Part shown: positions 17,446 to 26,386 of the stretch, piece by piece | Position numbering within the stretch: the first letter of the stretch is position 1 | How the letters are laid out: every line of letters begins with the position of its first letter | NCBI RefSeq assembly: GCF_900107735.1 | Contig: NZ_FNQV01000012.1 | Span: 1-64,000 of the forward strand | From: Bowdeniella nasicola | GTDB taxonomy: Bacteria; Actinomycetota; Actinomycetes; Actinomycetales; Actinomycetaceae | Direction: 5' to 3' | DNA length: 64,000 bases | Made by a program: the position numbers and the translations under genes | Notes under the pieces: generated by a model | Database searches by the model: none | What the model saw: only the letters and a program-made list of their open reading frames with translations | Told to the model about the DNA's origin: nothing

Positions 17446-18804
17446 CTACAGGAGAATCAGCGACAGCACCCACACGGTGAGCATCGCTGCGACGCCCTGG
17501 ATGAGGGTCGCCGTCGTCTGGATGCGGTAGGCGGTTGCCACGCTGAAGCGCGACATGCGTGAGACAACCCAGAAGAAGGAGTCGTTCGCGTGGCTGACGA
17601 CCATACCGCCGGACCCGATCGCGAGGACGGTCAGGACGAGACCCATCGGCGAATCGAGGCCGAGCGAGGGCAGCAGCGGCGCCATCATCGCGGAGGTCGT
17701 GACGAGCGCGACCGTCGAGGACCCTTGGGCGGTCTTCAATGCGGCGGCGACGATGAACGGAACCCAGACGCCCCAGCCGAGACCGCCAAGCGCATTGGTC
17801 AGCACGTCCGTGAGCGGGGAGGCGCCAAGGACACCGCCGAAGGCTGCGCCGGCTCCGGTGATGAGGATGATGGGGGCCGCGACCCGGATGCCCTCTTCGA
17901 CCGAGCCGTTGAACTGCGCCGTGCGACCGGACGTCGAGCGGCGCAGCAGCGGGAAGGCCGCGGCCAGTCCGAGCAGCAGGGCGACGGCGGGTGCGCCGAG
18001 GAAGGCGAGGATATCGAGGATCGCCCCTTCGCCAAAGGGCGCGCCCGGGAGCTTCGCGATCGAGGCGAGGCAGATGAGGACGATCGGGATGAGGATGGGC
18101 GCGAAGGAGGCGAAGGCGCCGGGAAGCTCGCGCTCGTCAGTGTCCTCGGCGGCGGTCTCGGCGGCTTCGTCGCCCTCGTCGGGCAGCAGCGGGACGTCGC
18201 GCTTTAAGAACCGGTTCGCCCACAGCAGGCCCGCGAGCGCCGAGACCGCGGCAACGAGCAGGCCGAAGCCGATGATCTGGCCGAGCTGATCGGTCGCGCC
18301 AAGGTTACCGGCGGCGGCGATCGGGCCGGGCGTCGGAGGAACGAGCCCGTGGGTGGCGAACAGGCCCGTCATGAGCGCGATCGCCATCGCGGCCGAGGAG
18401 ACCTTCAGTTGGCGCGATAGGGAGCGGCGCAGCGAGTTCAAGATGACGTAGCCGGAGTCGCAAAACACCGGGATCGAGACGATGTAGCCGATGAGGCTCA
18501 TGGTGAGCGTCGGGAAGCGCGTGCCAAGCACCTTGATGATCGCGTGCGCCATGGAGATGGCGGCGCCGGAACGCTCCAGGATGACGCCGATGATCGTGCC
18601 GAGGACGATGACGATTCCGATGGAGCCGATGACCTTGCCGAAGGATTCGGTGGCGGTGCCGACAACGTCGGCGAGCGGGATCCGGTAGGCGATCGCGCCG
18701 ATGAGCGCTGCGATGAGCAGGACGAGGAAGGGGCTGAATTTGAAGCGCGCCGTCGCGACGACGATGAAGGCGACGAGCGCGATGAGGATAAGGATCTCGA
18801 CCAT
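17446..18804 (-). CDS. gntP: GntP-family gluconate:H+ symporter
   Basis: This 452-residue inner-membrane permease has about twelve or more predicted transmembrane segments. It shows the GntP-family features GVILERSGAA, PVFCDSGYVILN and the C-terminal VVSHANDSFFWVV. Known family substrates are gluconate and related sugar acids, taken up with protons. An acidic loop (DEGDEAAETAAEDTDE) lies mid-protein. No gluconate kinase or GntR-type gluconate regulator is adjacent; the GntR/FCD regulator at 21108 lies across the S9 peptidase, so the actual substrate is open. Confidence 0.9.
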   Translation of the reverse strand: MVEILILIALVAFIVVATARFKFSPFLVLLIAALIGAIAYRIPLADVVGTATESFGKVIGSIGIVIVLGTIIGVILERSGAAISMAHAIIKVLGTRFPTLTMSLIGYIVSIPVFCDSGYVILNSLRRSLSRQLKVSSAAMAIALMTGLFATHGLVPPTPGPIAAAGNLGATDQLGQIIGFGLLVAAVSALAGLLWANRFLKRDVPLLPDEGDEAAETAAEDTDERELPGAFASFAPILIPIVLICLASIAKLPGAPFGEGAILDILAFLGAPAVALLLGLAAAFPLLRRSTSGRTAQFNGSVEEGIRVAAPIILITGAGAAFGGVLGASPLTDVLTNALGGLGWGVWVPFIVAAALKTAQGSSTVALVTTSAMMAPLLPSLGLDSPMGLVLTVLAIGSGGMVVSHANDSFFWVVSRMSRFSVATAYRIQTTATLIQGVAAMLTVWVLSLILL

Positions 18805-18912
18805 GGTCCACTCCGATCTATGCGAGATAACGTCAGCATAGCCGTGAGCTGCGCCACTGAAGCAGTGGCGCAGCTCCGGAGTGTCGGCGCGCGGCGGGCG
18901 CGGCGCGGCTGG

Positions 18913-21018
18913 TTAGTCCTCGATCCCTAGCTGGTCGAGGATGAAGGCCAGCTGCTCGGCGCGCTCATGCCAGGCGTCGTAGCGCCCCGACTTGCCGCCG
19001 TGACCGGCCACCATCTGGCAGCGCAGCAGGATGGGGCGCTCATCCTGATCGCTCGTGACCGTTTCGCGCAGGCGCTGGACCCACTTCAGCGGCTCGACGA
19101 AAAAGACGCGGGTGTCGTTCAGGCTCGTCGTCGCGAGGATCGCCGGGTAGTCGGCCTCGGCGATGTTTTCGTACGGCGAGTACGAGCGCATGAGACGGTA
19201 GATCGCCTCATCCTCGATCGGGTTGCCCCACTCCTCCCACTCGCCGACGGTGAGCGGCAGCTCGGGGTTGAGGATCGTGGTGAGGGCGTCGACGAACGGC
19301 ACGGCCGCGTGCACGACGCGCCACAGCTCCGGCGCCATGTTGGTGATCGCGCCCATGAGCAGGCCGCCGGCGCTGCCGCCCTCGGCGCCGAGCCGCGCGG
19401 GATCCACCCATCCGGATTCGACGAGATAGCGGCCGACGTCGATGAAATCGGTGAACGTATTGAGCTTGCGGTCGAGCTTGCCGTCGTCGTACCACTGCCG
19501 GCCCATCTCGCCGCCGCCGCGGATGTGGGCGATCGCAAAGACGACGCCGCGATCCAGCAGAGAGAGGCGAGAGATGACAAAGGACGGGTCGATCGAGATT
19601 TCGTAGGAGCCGTAGCCGTAGAGCAGGCCCGGGTTGCTGCCGTCGGGCGTGACGTCGGCGCGGGCTACCAGGGAGACGGGGATGCGCGTGCCGTCGCGCG
19701 CCTCGACCCAGATGCGGCGCTCGGTGTAATCGGCCGGATCGTAGCCGCCGAGCACCTCGGTCTGCTTCAGCACGACGGACTCGCGGGTATCGAGGCTGAC
19801 CTCGCATACCGAGGGCGGGATGATGAGCGAGGCCAGGCTGTAGCGGATCTCGCGCGCATCCGGGCGCGGATTCGTGCCGATTTCGATCGTGCGGACCTCG
19901 CCCTCGGTGGGCACGTCCCAGGCTTCGCCGTAGCTGCCGTCCTCGGCCCGCTCAAGGATCCGCAAGGTGGTGACGCCCGCGGAGCGCATCGAGATCACGG
20001 CGACGGACTCGAAGGCGTCGGCCCCCAAAATGCGCTCGCCGGCGGCCGGCGCGAGCACCGTCTGCCAGGTGTCTTCGGGCGCGACGCCGAGCGGGGCGCG
20101 CGCAACCTCGAAGCCGATGTGCTGGGCGTTGTGCGTGATGAGGAGGTGATCGGCTGCGGCTTCGACGCTGTAATCGAGGCCGGCGCGCCGCGGCGCGATG
20201 CACACGGGCCGGGCGGCGGAATCGCTCGCGTCGATCAGGTGCGCTTCGCCCGTCGTGGAGGAACCGAGCTGAATGACGATGTGGCGGTTATCGCGCGAGG
20301 CGCCCATGCCCATCCAGAACCGCTCATCGTCTTCTTGGAAGACGAGCTCATCGGTGTTCGGGTCGGCGCCGATCTCGTGACACCAGACCTGGTGGGGGCG
20401 CCAGGCCTCGTTGACGCGCACATAGTAGACGTGCGTCGGCTCCAGGGTGAAGGCGACGCCGTAGCCGATACCGCGGATTGCGTCGTCGATAATCTCGTCG
20501 GTCTGCAGGTCCTTGATGACGAGATCGAAGCGCTCATCGCCGCTCGTGTCCACGGCGTAGGCGAGCAGGTTGCCGCCGGGCGCGGTTTCGAAGGCACCAA
20601 GGCGGAAGAACTCCTCGCCCTCGGCGAGCGTCGGGCCATCGACGAGGATCTGCTCGCCGTCGATCGCTTCGCCCGCGACGAGCTCGGGGCGGGCACCGGT
20701 ATCGCGCACGCGCGCATAGATGGGGTACTGCTGGCCCTCGATGGTGCGCGAGTAGTACCACCAGCCGGTATCCAGGACCGGCACGGCGAGGTCGGTTTCC
20801 TTGGTGCGGGACTTGATCTCGCCGAAGATCTTGTCCTGCAGCGGCTTCAGGTGCGCGGTGCGGGCATCGGTGTAGGCGTTCTCCTCGTCGAGTAGCGCGA
20901 TGACCTCGGCGTCATCTTTGTCGCGAAGCCACTCGTAGTTATCGGTGACGTCTTCGTCGTGAAACGTGCGGGTGATGGGGCGGTGGCCGGCGCGCGGCGG
21001 CGTAGGGATGCTAGTCAC
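18913..21018 (-). CDS. ptrB: Prolyl oligopeptidase family (S9A) peptidase, oligopeptidase B-like
   Basis: This serine peptidase of about 700 residues is predicted to be cytosolic. It has an N-terminal seven-blade propeller and a C-terminal alpha/beta-hydrolase domain. The catalytic residues are visible: Ser in EGGSAGGLLMG, Asp in TTSLNDTRVFFVEP and His in GHGGKSGRYD. Oligopeptidase B cleaves short peptides after Arg/Lys; the specificity here is inferred. I chose the GTG at 21018 because homology begins at PRAGHRPITRTFHDED. A GTG at 21093 would extend the protein into the divergent GntR promoter. Confidence 0.9.
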   Translation of the reverse strand: MTSIPTPPRAGHRPITRTFHDEDVTDNYEWLRDKDDAEVIALLDEENAYTDARTAHLKPLQDKIFGEIKSRTKETDLAVPVLDTGWWYYSRTIEGQQYPIYARVRDTGARPELVAGEAIDGEQILVDGPTLAEGEEFFRLGAFETAPGGNLLAYAVDTSGDERFDLVIKDLQTDEIIDDAIRGIGYGVAFTLEPTHVYYVRVNEAWRPHQVWCHEIGADPNTDELVFQEDDERFWMGMGASRDNRHIVIQLGSSTTGEAHLIDASDSAARPVCIAPRRAGLDYSVEAAADHLLITHNAQHIGFEVARAPLGVAPEDTWQTVLAPAAGERILGADAFESVAVISMRSAGVTTLRILERAEDGSYGEAWDVPTEGEVRTIEIGTNPRPDAREIRYSLASLIIPPSVCEVSLDTRESVVLKQTEVLGGYDPADYTERRIWVEARDGTRIPVSLVARADVTPDGSNPGLLYGYGSYEISIDPSFVISRLSLLDRGVVFAIAHIRGGGEMGRQWYDDGKLDRKLNTFTDFIDVGRYLVESGWVDPARLGAEGGSAGGLLMGAITNMAPELWRVVHAAVPFVDALTTILNPELPLTVGEWEEWGNPIEDEAIYRLMRSYSPYENIAEADYPAILATTSLNDTRVFFVEPLKWVQRLRETVTSDQDERPILLRCQMVAGHGGKSGRYDAWHERAEQLAFILDQLGIED

Positions 21019-21107
21019 GTCGCTTAGTGTAAGCGCGGCCGCCGGCGGGGTCCATCGAGTAAAATCTGAGGCATTACTAATGGCGAGATTCACTAACGCG
21101 AGGAAGC

Positions 21108-21770
21108 ATGAGCCAGTCCAAGGCCGACCGGGTCTACGCCTATCTGCGCGGCGCCATCATCTCGGGAACGTATGCCACCGGCGACCGCCTCGTCCTGGAC
21201 CGGATTGCGCGCGAGTGCGGAGTCTCCGCGGTACCCGTGCGCGAGGCCATCCGGCGCCTGGAAGCCGAAGGGCTCGTCACGTTCACCCGCAACGTCGGCG
21301 CGCACGTCGCCGCGATCGACCTGGCGCATTTCATCGAAACCGCCGAGGCACTCGCGATAATCGAAGGAATCGTCACGGCGCTCTCGGCCGAGCATCTCAG
21401 CGAGGCACAGCTCGCCGAAGCTCGCGCGATCAATGAGGAACTGCGCGCCTGCGTTCGGGGCGCGATCGACCGCGAGCGCTACTTCAGGCTCAATCGGCAG
21501 TTCCACTACAGCGTGGCGCAGGCCTGCCCGAACGCCTACCTGTTTGGGGAGTTTGAAGACCTGTGGGCGCGCGCCGAGATGATCCGCGGCTCCACGCCCG
21601 CGCTCACGGACTTTCGGATGCGCTCCTCGGCGCGCGAACACGACCGGATCTTAGAGGCCATTGAGCTCGGTAACCGCGATCGGATCGAGCGCCTCGCGCG
21701 CGTCCATAAGCTCACGGCCGTCGGCGAGTTTCGCGAGATCTACGGTGATGGGATCGTGCCGCGACGCTAG
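21108..21770 (+). CDS. GntR-family transcriptional regulator with FCD domain
   Basis: This 220-residue DNA-binding regulator has an N-terminal winged helix (DRVYAYLRGAIISG; then RIARECGVSAVPVREAIRRLEAE). A C-terminal all-helical FCD ligand domain follows, with metal/ligand residues in RLNRQFHYSVAQA and REHDRILEAI. FCD regulators usually sense organic acids. It is divergent from the S9 peptidase and convergent with the SDR gene. Possible targets are the S9 peptidase and gntP, an inference from position only. The ribosome-binding site AGGAAG precedes the ATG. Confidence 0.9.
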   Translation: MSQSKADRVYAYLRGAIISGTYATGDRLVLDRIARECGVSAVPVREAIRRLEAEGLVTFTRNVGAHVAAIDLAHFIETAEALAIIEGIVTALSAEHLSEAQLAEARAINEELRACVRGAIDRERYFRLNRQFHYSVAQACPNAYLFGEFEDLWARAEMIRGSTPALTDFRMRSSAREHDRILEAIELGNRDRIERLARVHKLTAVGEFREIYGDGIVPRR

Positions 21771-21785
21771 CTGGCGCTCGCCGCG

Positions 21786-22538
21786 CTAGGGGGTGCGGTG
21801 AACGAGCGTGTTCGTGGCTTGGGCGACGGGACGAATGATCATCGAATCGATGTTGACGTGCTCGGGCACGGTCAGGGCGAACTCGATGGTGTGCGCAATG
21901 TCGTCGGCCGTCAGTGGCGCCGCGACCCCCGCATAGACGGCATCGGCTTTGGCCTGATCGCCGAGCCGGTTAAGCGAAAACTCCTCGGTCTTCACCATGC
22001 CCGGGGCGATCTCGATGATGCGAATGTTCTCGCCATTCAGTTCCTGACGCAGCGTGTTGGGAATGATGCGCTCGGCGTGCTTCGCCGCGACGTATCCCCC
22101 GCCGCCGGGGTAGGTGTCGTGCGCCGCCGTCGAGGTCAAAAAGACGAGATCGCCGCGGCCGCGCTCGCGCATAGCGGGCAGCACGGCCTGGGTGAGGGTG
22201 AGCGTGGCGAGGACGTTGCGGTCATACATCGTCTGCCAGCGGCCCAGGTCCGCGTCGGCGATGGTATCAACGCCCAGGGCTCCGCCCGCCACGTTGATGA
22301 GAGCATCGATCGGGCCGGCTTGCTCGGCTGCGGTCACGAGCGCGCCCACCGCGTCGGGGTCGGTGAGATCGGCGGGGTGGATATCGCAGCCGCAGTCCTC
22401 GCGCAGCGCCTGCAGGCGTTCCCGCCGGCGGGCCGTCGCGGTCACCTTCCAGCCGGCGCGGGCGAGCCGGGCTGCGGTGGCATATCCGATCCCGGTGGAG
22501 GCACCAGTGACAAGGGCGTGGCGGGTTGTTTCGCTCAT
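21786..22538 (-). CDS. Short-chain dehydrogenase/reductase (SDR)
   Basis: This 250-residue NAD(P)-dependent oxidoreductase has the classical SDR cofactor motif TGASTGIGY at residues 12-20. Arg residues after the second strand (ARRRER) suggest NADPH. It also carries the structural NVAGGALG segment and the catalytic Ser...Tyr-x3-Lys (FLTSTAAHDT, then GYVAAKHAER). It resembles the YdfG/3-hydroxy-acid dehydrogenase group, but the substrate is not predictable. It faces proC across a 73-base gap. Confidence 0.9.
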   Translation of the reverse strand: MSETTRHALVTGASTGIGYATAARLARAGWKVTATARRRERLQALREDCGCDIHPADLTDPDAVGALVTAAEQAGPIDALINVAGGALGVDTIADADLGRWQTMYDRNVLATLTLTQAVLPAMRERGRGDLVFLTSTAAHDTYPGGGGYVAAKHAERIIPNTLRQELNGENIRIIEIAPGMVKTEEFSLNRLGDQAKADAVYAGVAAPLTADDIAHTIEFALTVPEHVNIDSMIIRPVAQATNTLVHRTP

Positions 22539-22611
22539 GTCGCCAGTGTGTCACCATGGGGGTGCGGTCTCAACAGTGGCCCAGGACACGCACGTGCAAG
22601 GAGCAAAGACG

Positions 22612-23424
22612 ATGACCACCTACGGTTTTATTGGCGCCGGCAATATGGCGTCGGCGATTATCTCGGGCATGCTCGACGGCGGGACGAAGAAGTCCGACGT
22701 CGTCGTCACCGATGCCGCCAAGGATGCGCGCGCGGCGATTGAGAAGAAGACGGGCGTGCGCACCGTCGATTCGAACATGTCCGTCGTGGAGTGTTCCGAT
22801 GTCGTCATTTTGGCCGTCAAACCTCACATCATCCCGATCGTGCTCGACGAGATCTCCGAGGCTATCGCCGAACATGAGCCGCTCGTCGTCTCCATTGCTG
22901 CCGGACTTGGGCTGGCCGCGCTCGAAGAGCTCACGCCCAAGGGCACGAAGATCGTGCGCGTGATGCCGAACGTGAATGCGATGGTCGGCGCCGGGATGGC
23001 GGCGGTCACGGGTAATGACGCCGCACGTAAGAAGGACGTTGCGGAGGTCGTGAAGATCTTTTCGCAGGTCGGCGAGGCAATCGAGCTGGAGGAACGCGAC
23101 TTTTCCGCCTATACGGCCTTGGCAGGCTCCTCCCCCGCGTTCGTGTTTTCCTTCATCGACGCGCTGGCGCGCGGCGGCGTGAAGAACGGCATCGCGAAAC
23201 CGCTCGCCATCAAGATCGCCGCGCAGGCGGTATTGGGCTCGGCAACGATGGTGCTCGACAAGGCCGACGAGGGGCTTACCCCCGCCGACCTTGTCGATAT
23301 GGTGTCCTCCCCCGGTGGCACGACGGTCGCGGGGACCGTCGCCATGGAGAAGGCCGGCTTCACGCCTGCTGTCGTCGATGGCGTGGATGCCGTGGTCACG
23401 CGGGATAAGGAGCTAGGAGCCTAA
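22612..23424 (+). CDS. proC: Pyrroline-5-carboxylate reductase
   Basis: This 270-residue enzyme performs the last step of proline synthesis, reducing 1-pyrroline-5-carboxylate with NAD(P)H. The N-terminal Rossmann motif is GFIGAGNMASAII, and the ProC signature with the dimer interface and substrate loop is seen as ALAGSSPAFVFSFIDAL and VSSPGGTTVAGT. The ATG at 22612 follows an AAGGAG ribosome-binding site; the longer upstream frame is not supported by homology. It lies next to the MarR operon on the other strand, with 14 bases between stops. Confidence 0.95.
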   Translation: MTTYGFIGAGNMASAIISGMLDGGTKKSDVVVTDAAKDARAAIEKKTGVRTVDSNMSVVECSDVVILAVKPHIIPIVLDEISEAIAEHEPLVVSIAAGLGLAALEELTPKGTKIVRVMPNVNAMVGAGMAAVTGNDAARKKDVAEVVKIFSQVGEAIELEERDFSAYTALAGSSPAFVFSFIDALARGGVKNGIAKPLAIKIAAQAVLGSATMVLDKADEGLTPADLVDMVSSPGGTTVAGTVAMEKAGFTPAVVDGVDAVVTRDKELGA

Positions 23425-23438
23425 CTCCCGCCGCGTGG

Positions 23439-23891
23439 CTAACTGAGCGAGTCGCGCACCCGGCCAAAGACTCGCAACATGGTGTAGGCCTCCTCGGGTG
23501 TGAGGTCGGCGAGCATCATCTGCTCGACATCGACCCTGTGCGCTCGTGCGGCCGTGGTGAAGGCGGCGCGACCAGCCTCGGTGATCTGCGCGCTGGCGCC
23601 GCGGCCATCCTTCTCGTCGGCGATCCGTTCGACGAGGCCGCGACGCTTGAGCTCACCGATCCGGTAGGTCAGGCGCGAAGGCGAGAACACGACGCGATGC
23701 GCCAGTTCCTTCAGCCGCAGCGCGCCCTCGTCGGACTCGACGAGCGCCAACAAGATGTTGTAGTCCGCGAGTGTCAGCCCGGCAGCGCTTTTCAGCTGAG
23801 CTTCGATTCGCGCCTGGATTAGCGCCGTCGTCTCGAAGTAGACGCGCCAGGCATCCCAGCGCAGGTCAGATACGGGCAAGGAGCGTGGCAA
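23439..23891 (-). CDS. MarR-family transcriptional regulator
   Basis: This protein of about 150 residues has a central winged helix (LTLADYNILLALVESDEGALRLKEL interrupted by helices, then FSPSRLTYRIGELKRRG) and the wing DEKDGRGASAQIT. The best start is a TTG at 23891, inside the end of the FMN-reductase gene (26-base overlap). It is the last gene of the LLM-FMN reductase-MarR operon. The perfect palindrome TTCAAATTTGAA upstream of the operon is the obvious candidate operator, suggesting autoregulation. The inducing ligand is unknown. Confidence 0.88.
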   Translation of the reverse strand: MPRSLPVSDLRWDAWRVYFETTALIQARIEAQLKSAAGLTLADYNILLALVESDEGALRLKELAHRVVFSPSRLTYRIGELKRRGLVERIADEKDGRGASAQITEAGRAAFTTAARAHRVDVEQMMLADLTPEEAYTMLRVFGRVRDSLS

Positions 23892-24606
23892 AATCCGTCA
23901 CCTCAAGCTCGTTGTCGTACAGCGTGCCGCGCAGGCCGTCGCCGCCTTCGTATCCGGCAGGCCCCATCCCCGAATCGGATTCTGCGGCGGGCTTGGCCGT
24001 AGACCCGGACTTCTTGGTCTCCAGCGGCTTGTTGGCCAGTACTCGGGCGAGCGCGCGACCGGCCGCCGAGATGCGCGTCGACAGTGCGGGAGTGCCATCG
24101 GCCTCTTCGCCCGCAATGCTGCCCCAGTCATCCGTCGCGGCGAATACTGCCGTGGGGATCGTCGCCGCCTTGGCGTAGGCGAACAGCGGGCGCATGGCGG
24201 TGTCGATGACGAGCGAGTGACGGGCGGTGCCACCCGTCGCGCCGAGTAGCACGGGCGTATCGATCAGGTCCTCGTCGTCCAGCAGGTCGAAGAAGGACTT
24301 GAAGAGGCCGGAGTAAGACGCCTTGAAGGTGGGGGTCACCGCGATCAGGGCGTGCGCGCCGGCAACAGAGTCGATCGCCTGCTGGAGTTCGTCGGAGAAC
24401 GTGAAGGTCACGAGCGCCGAGGAGATCGCGCCCGCGAGGGGGCGCAGGTCGATCATGTCGACGTCGGGTTCGATGTCGAAGTGCGCAAGCTCCTTCGTGG
24501 TGGCGCGGGCGAGCCGCTCGGCAAGGCGGCGGGTCGAGGATGAGTCCGACAAGCCTGCCGAGACGACCGCGATGCGAGGTCGCGTAGGTGTCGTCGTATC
24601 AATCAT
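23866..24606 (-). CDS. LLM-partnered NADPH-dependent FMN reductase, CE1759 type
   Basis: This flavodoxin-like FMN reductase of about 246 residues would supply reduced FMN to the neighbouring luciferase-like monooxygenase. The N-terminal phosphate-binding loop is VVSAGLSDSSSTRRL and the middle holds VTPTFKASYSGLFKSFFDLL, typical of NAD(P)H:FMN reductases. The order and adjacency match the family pair described as CE1758 (monooxygenase) and CE1759 (reductase). A C-terminal tail rich in Ser/Gly (STAKPAAESDSGMGPAG) is probably flexible. The start is the ATG at 24606, 10 bases after the LLM stop. Confidence 0.88.
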   Translation of the reverse strand: MIDTTTPTRPRIAVVSAGLSDSSSTRRLAERLARATTKELAHFDIEPDVDMIDLRPLAGAISSALVTFTFSDELQQAIDSVAGAHALIAVTPTFKASYSGLFKSFFDLLDDEDLIDTPVLLGATGGTARHSLVIDTAMRPLFAYAKAATIPTAVFAATDDWGSIAGEEADGTPALSTRISAAGRALARVLANKPLETKKSGSTAKPAAESDSGMGPAGYEGGDGLRGTLYDNELEVTDFATLLARI

Positions 24607-24616
24607 GTCTGTCCTC

Positions 24617-25744
24617 TCAGCGGTTGGCGGGGGCGTCTGGGCCGCCGCCGGGGATCGGCTCTTCGCCGCGAGCCTTGCGCTCCACGAGGAAGGCGTGGGT
24701 GGGGGCGTCCGGCACGTCGGCCGGGCGACCAATAGCGAATTCCTTGCGCAGGACGGGAAGGACGTATTCGCCGAACATGTCCATCTGCTCAAGAACGACG
24801 TCCGTCGGAAGACCGGCGTGGTCGACGAGGAACATCTGGCGCTGGTAGTCGCCAACCCACTCGCGGAACTCCAGAGTGCGGTCGATGACCTGCTGCGGGC
24901 TACCGACGGTCAGCGGCGTCATCTTCATGAAGTCCTCCAGCGACGGGCCGTGGCCGTAGACCGGGGCGTTGTCGAAGTACGGGCGGAATTCGCGGATGGC
25001 GTCCTGCGAGTTCTTGCGCATGAAGGCGTGACCACCGAGGGCGACGTAGGCCTGGTGGGCCTTGCCGTGTCCATAGTGCTCGTAGCGCTGGCGGTAGAGG
25101 TGAACCATCTGCTGGGTGTGTTCCTTGTTCCAGAAGATGTTGTTGTGGAAGAAGCCGTCACCGTAGTAGGCGGCCTGTTCGGCGATCTGCGGGGAGCGGA
25201 TCGAGCCGTGCCACACGAAGGGGGCTACCCCATCGAGCGGGCGGGGCGTCGCCGTGAAGCCCTGCAGCGGAGTTCGATACTTGCCGGACCAGTCGACGTC
25301 TTCCTCGCGCCACAGGCGGTGCAGCAGCGCGTAGTTTTCGATCGCGAGCTCGATGCCCTTACGGATGTCCTTGCCGAACCACGGGTAGACCGGGCCGGTG
25401 TTGCCGCGGCCCATGGTCAAATCGACGCGACCGTCTGCCAGGTGCTGCAGGTAGGAGTAGTCCTCGGCGAGGCGGACGGGGTCCATCGTCGTGATGAGCG
25501 TGGTGGCGGTCGAGAGAGTGATCTTCTCGGTTTGGGCCGCCAGGTAGGCCAGCAGGACCGGCGGGTTGCCGGGAGCTACGAACGGCGGGTTGTGGTGCTG
25601 GCCGGTGGCGAAGACATCGAAACCCACCTCTTCGGCGTGCTTGGCGATGCGCACCGTGTCCTTGAGTCGCTGCGCGTCGGTGGGCGTCTTGCCGGTGGTC
25701 GGGTCGGTCGTGACGTCACCGATGGTGAAAATTCCGAATTCCAT
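24617..25744 (-). CDS. FMN-dependent luciferase-like monooxygenase, CE1758 family
   Basis: This flavin monooxygenase of about 375 residues has the bacterial-luciferase TIM barrel. Visible blocks are FGIFTIGD at the N-terminus, DVFATGQHHNPPF, VDLTMGRGNTGP and PFVWHGSIRSPQIAEQAAYYGDGFF. It uses FMNH2 and oxygen on an unknown organic substrate. It is the first gene of the operon, with the partner reductase and MarR regulator downstream. Translation could start at ATG 25744 or GTG 25750. Confidence 0.9.
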   Translation of the reverse strand: MEFGIFTIGDVTTDPTTGKTPTDAQRLKDTVRIAKHAEEVGFDVFATGQHHNPPFVAPGNPPVLLAYLAAQTEKITLSTATTLITTMDPVRLAEDYSYLQHLADGRVDLTMGRGNTGPVYPWFGKDIRKGIELAIENYALLHRLWREEDVDWSGKYRTPLQGFTATPRPLDGVAPFVWHGSIRSPQIAEQAAYYGDGFFHNNIFWNKEHTQQMVHLYRQRYEHYGHGKAHQAYVALGGHAFMRKNSQDAIREFRPYFDNAPVYGHGPSLEDFMKMTPLTVGSPQQVIDRTLEFREWVGDYQRQMFLVDHAGLPTDVVLEQMDMFGEYVLPVLRKEFAIGRPADVPDAPTHAFLVERKARGEEPIPGGGPDAPANR

Positions 25745-25764
25745 GTCCACCCTCTCTATTGTGC

Positions 25765-25776
25765 TTCAAATTTGAA
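25765..25776. promoter_or_regulatory. Perfect 12-bp palindrome, candidate MarR operator
   Basis: TTCAAATTTGAA lies about 20 bases upstream of the LLM start codon. It is fully symmetric and AT-rich within a GC-rich genome. MarR proteins bind palindromes of this kind, and the operon ends with a MarR gene, so autorepression is likely. Not tested. Confidence 0.65.
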
Positions 25777-25864
25777 CTATCTACGCCAACTGGAAGCATG
25801 CCAGATCTATTCCCGGACGTCTAGCGGCGTGGTCAGCTACACACCTATCAGGCCCGCACCAGCC

Positions 25865-26297
25865 TCAGTTGTCAACATTGGGGGCGTAGATGGCGACGCT
25901 CCAGCCCGCTCCCGAAGGGATGCGAGTAGGGGCAAGATCCAGGTCGCCAGCGGGAAAATCTAGCCCCTGGGCCAGGACTTGCGCCTCCCCCTTTTTTCTC
26001 GCAGCGCACATCGAAACTGTTGCCGCCGATATCCACGGTCGCAACACCGCCCACCCCGTGACAGGTCGCTACAACACTGACGCCCGTGAACTCAGCGGCG
26101 CCATCGAAGCGCACCGTAATGCCGTCAGCGCCCGCACCCGCAGCGAGCATTCCGCCACCGACCGTTTCCACAAACCCCTCGGTGATGGCGGCGGCCTCGC
26201 TCACACGCTCACCCGCCTCCCCCTCGCCCGAGCACGCCGCCACCAATAGAGCAACAACAGCCAGCGCACCCGCGTACCATCGGCGATTCTTCGACAT
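25865..26297 (-). pseudogene. Small lipoprotein gene with a frameshift in a G5 run
   Basis: The 5' frame (from ATG 26297) encodes a lipoprotein: a charged N-terminus, a hydrophobic core, then LVAACSGEGEAG, followed by a compact domain ending FDVRCEKKG. At the five-G run 25987-25991 (C5 on the plus strand) this frame turns into an unlikely Pro/Arg-rich tail. The +1 frame instead continues with GEAQVLAQGLDFPAGDLDLA and a natural-looking end, APNVDN, to a TGA at 25865-25867. Removing one G would give an intact protein of about 143 residues. The cause could be sequencing error, phase variation or true inactivation. No family was recognised. Confidence 0.75.
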
Positions 26298-26386
26298 TTG
26301 CCCCCCGACCCTTCAGTTGAGCGTTTCCCACATCCTACTCCCGGAGTTTCTGTCCGGCGAGACACGAAAGAACGACGCTATATCTA

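Noticed and set aside
18967-20895. A 642-residue open frame on the plus strand
   Set aside because: It lies antisense to the S9 peptidase, with shadow-like Arg/Gly/Ala/Asp-rich composition and no family motif.
25980-26000. Programmed -1 ribosomal frameshift at AAAAAAGGGGG
   Set aside because: The frame that restores the lipoprotein needs a +1 shift or loss of a G; a -1 shift leads to an unrelated frame.
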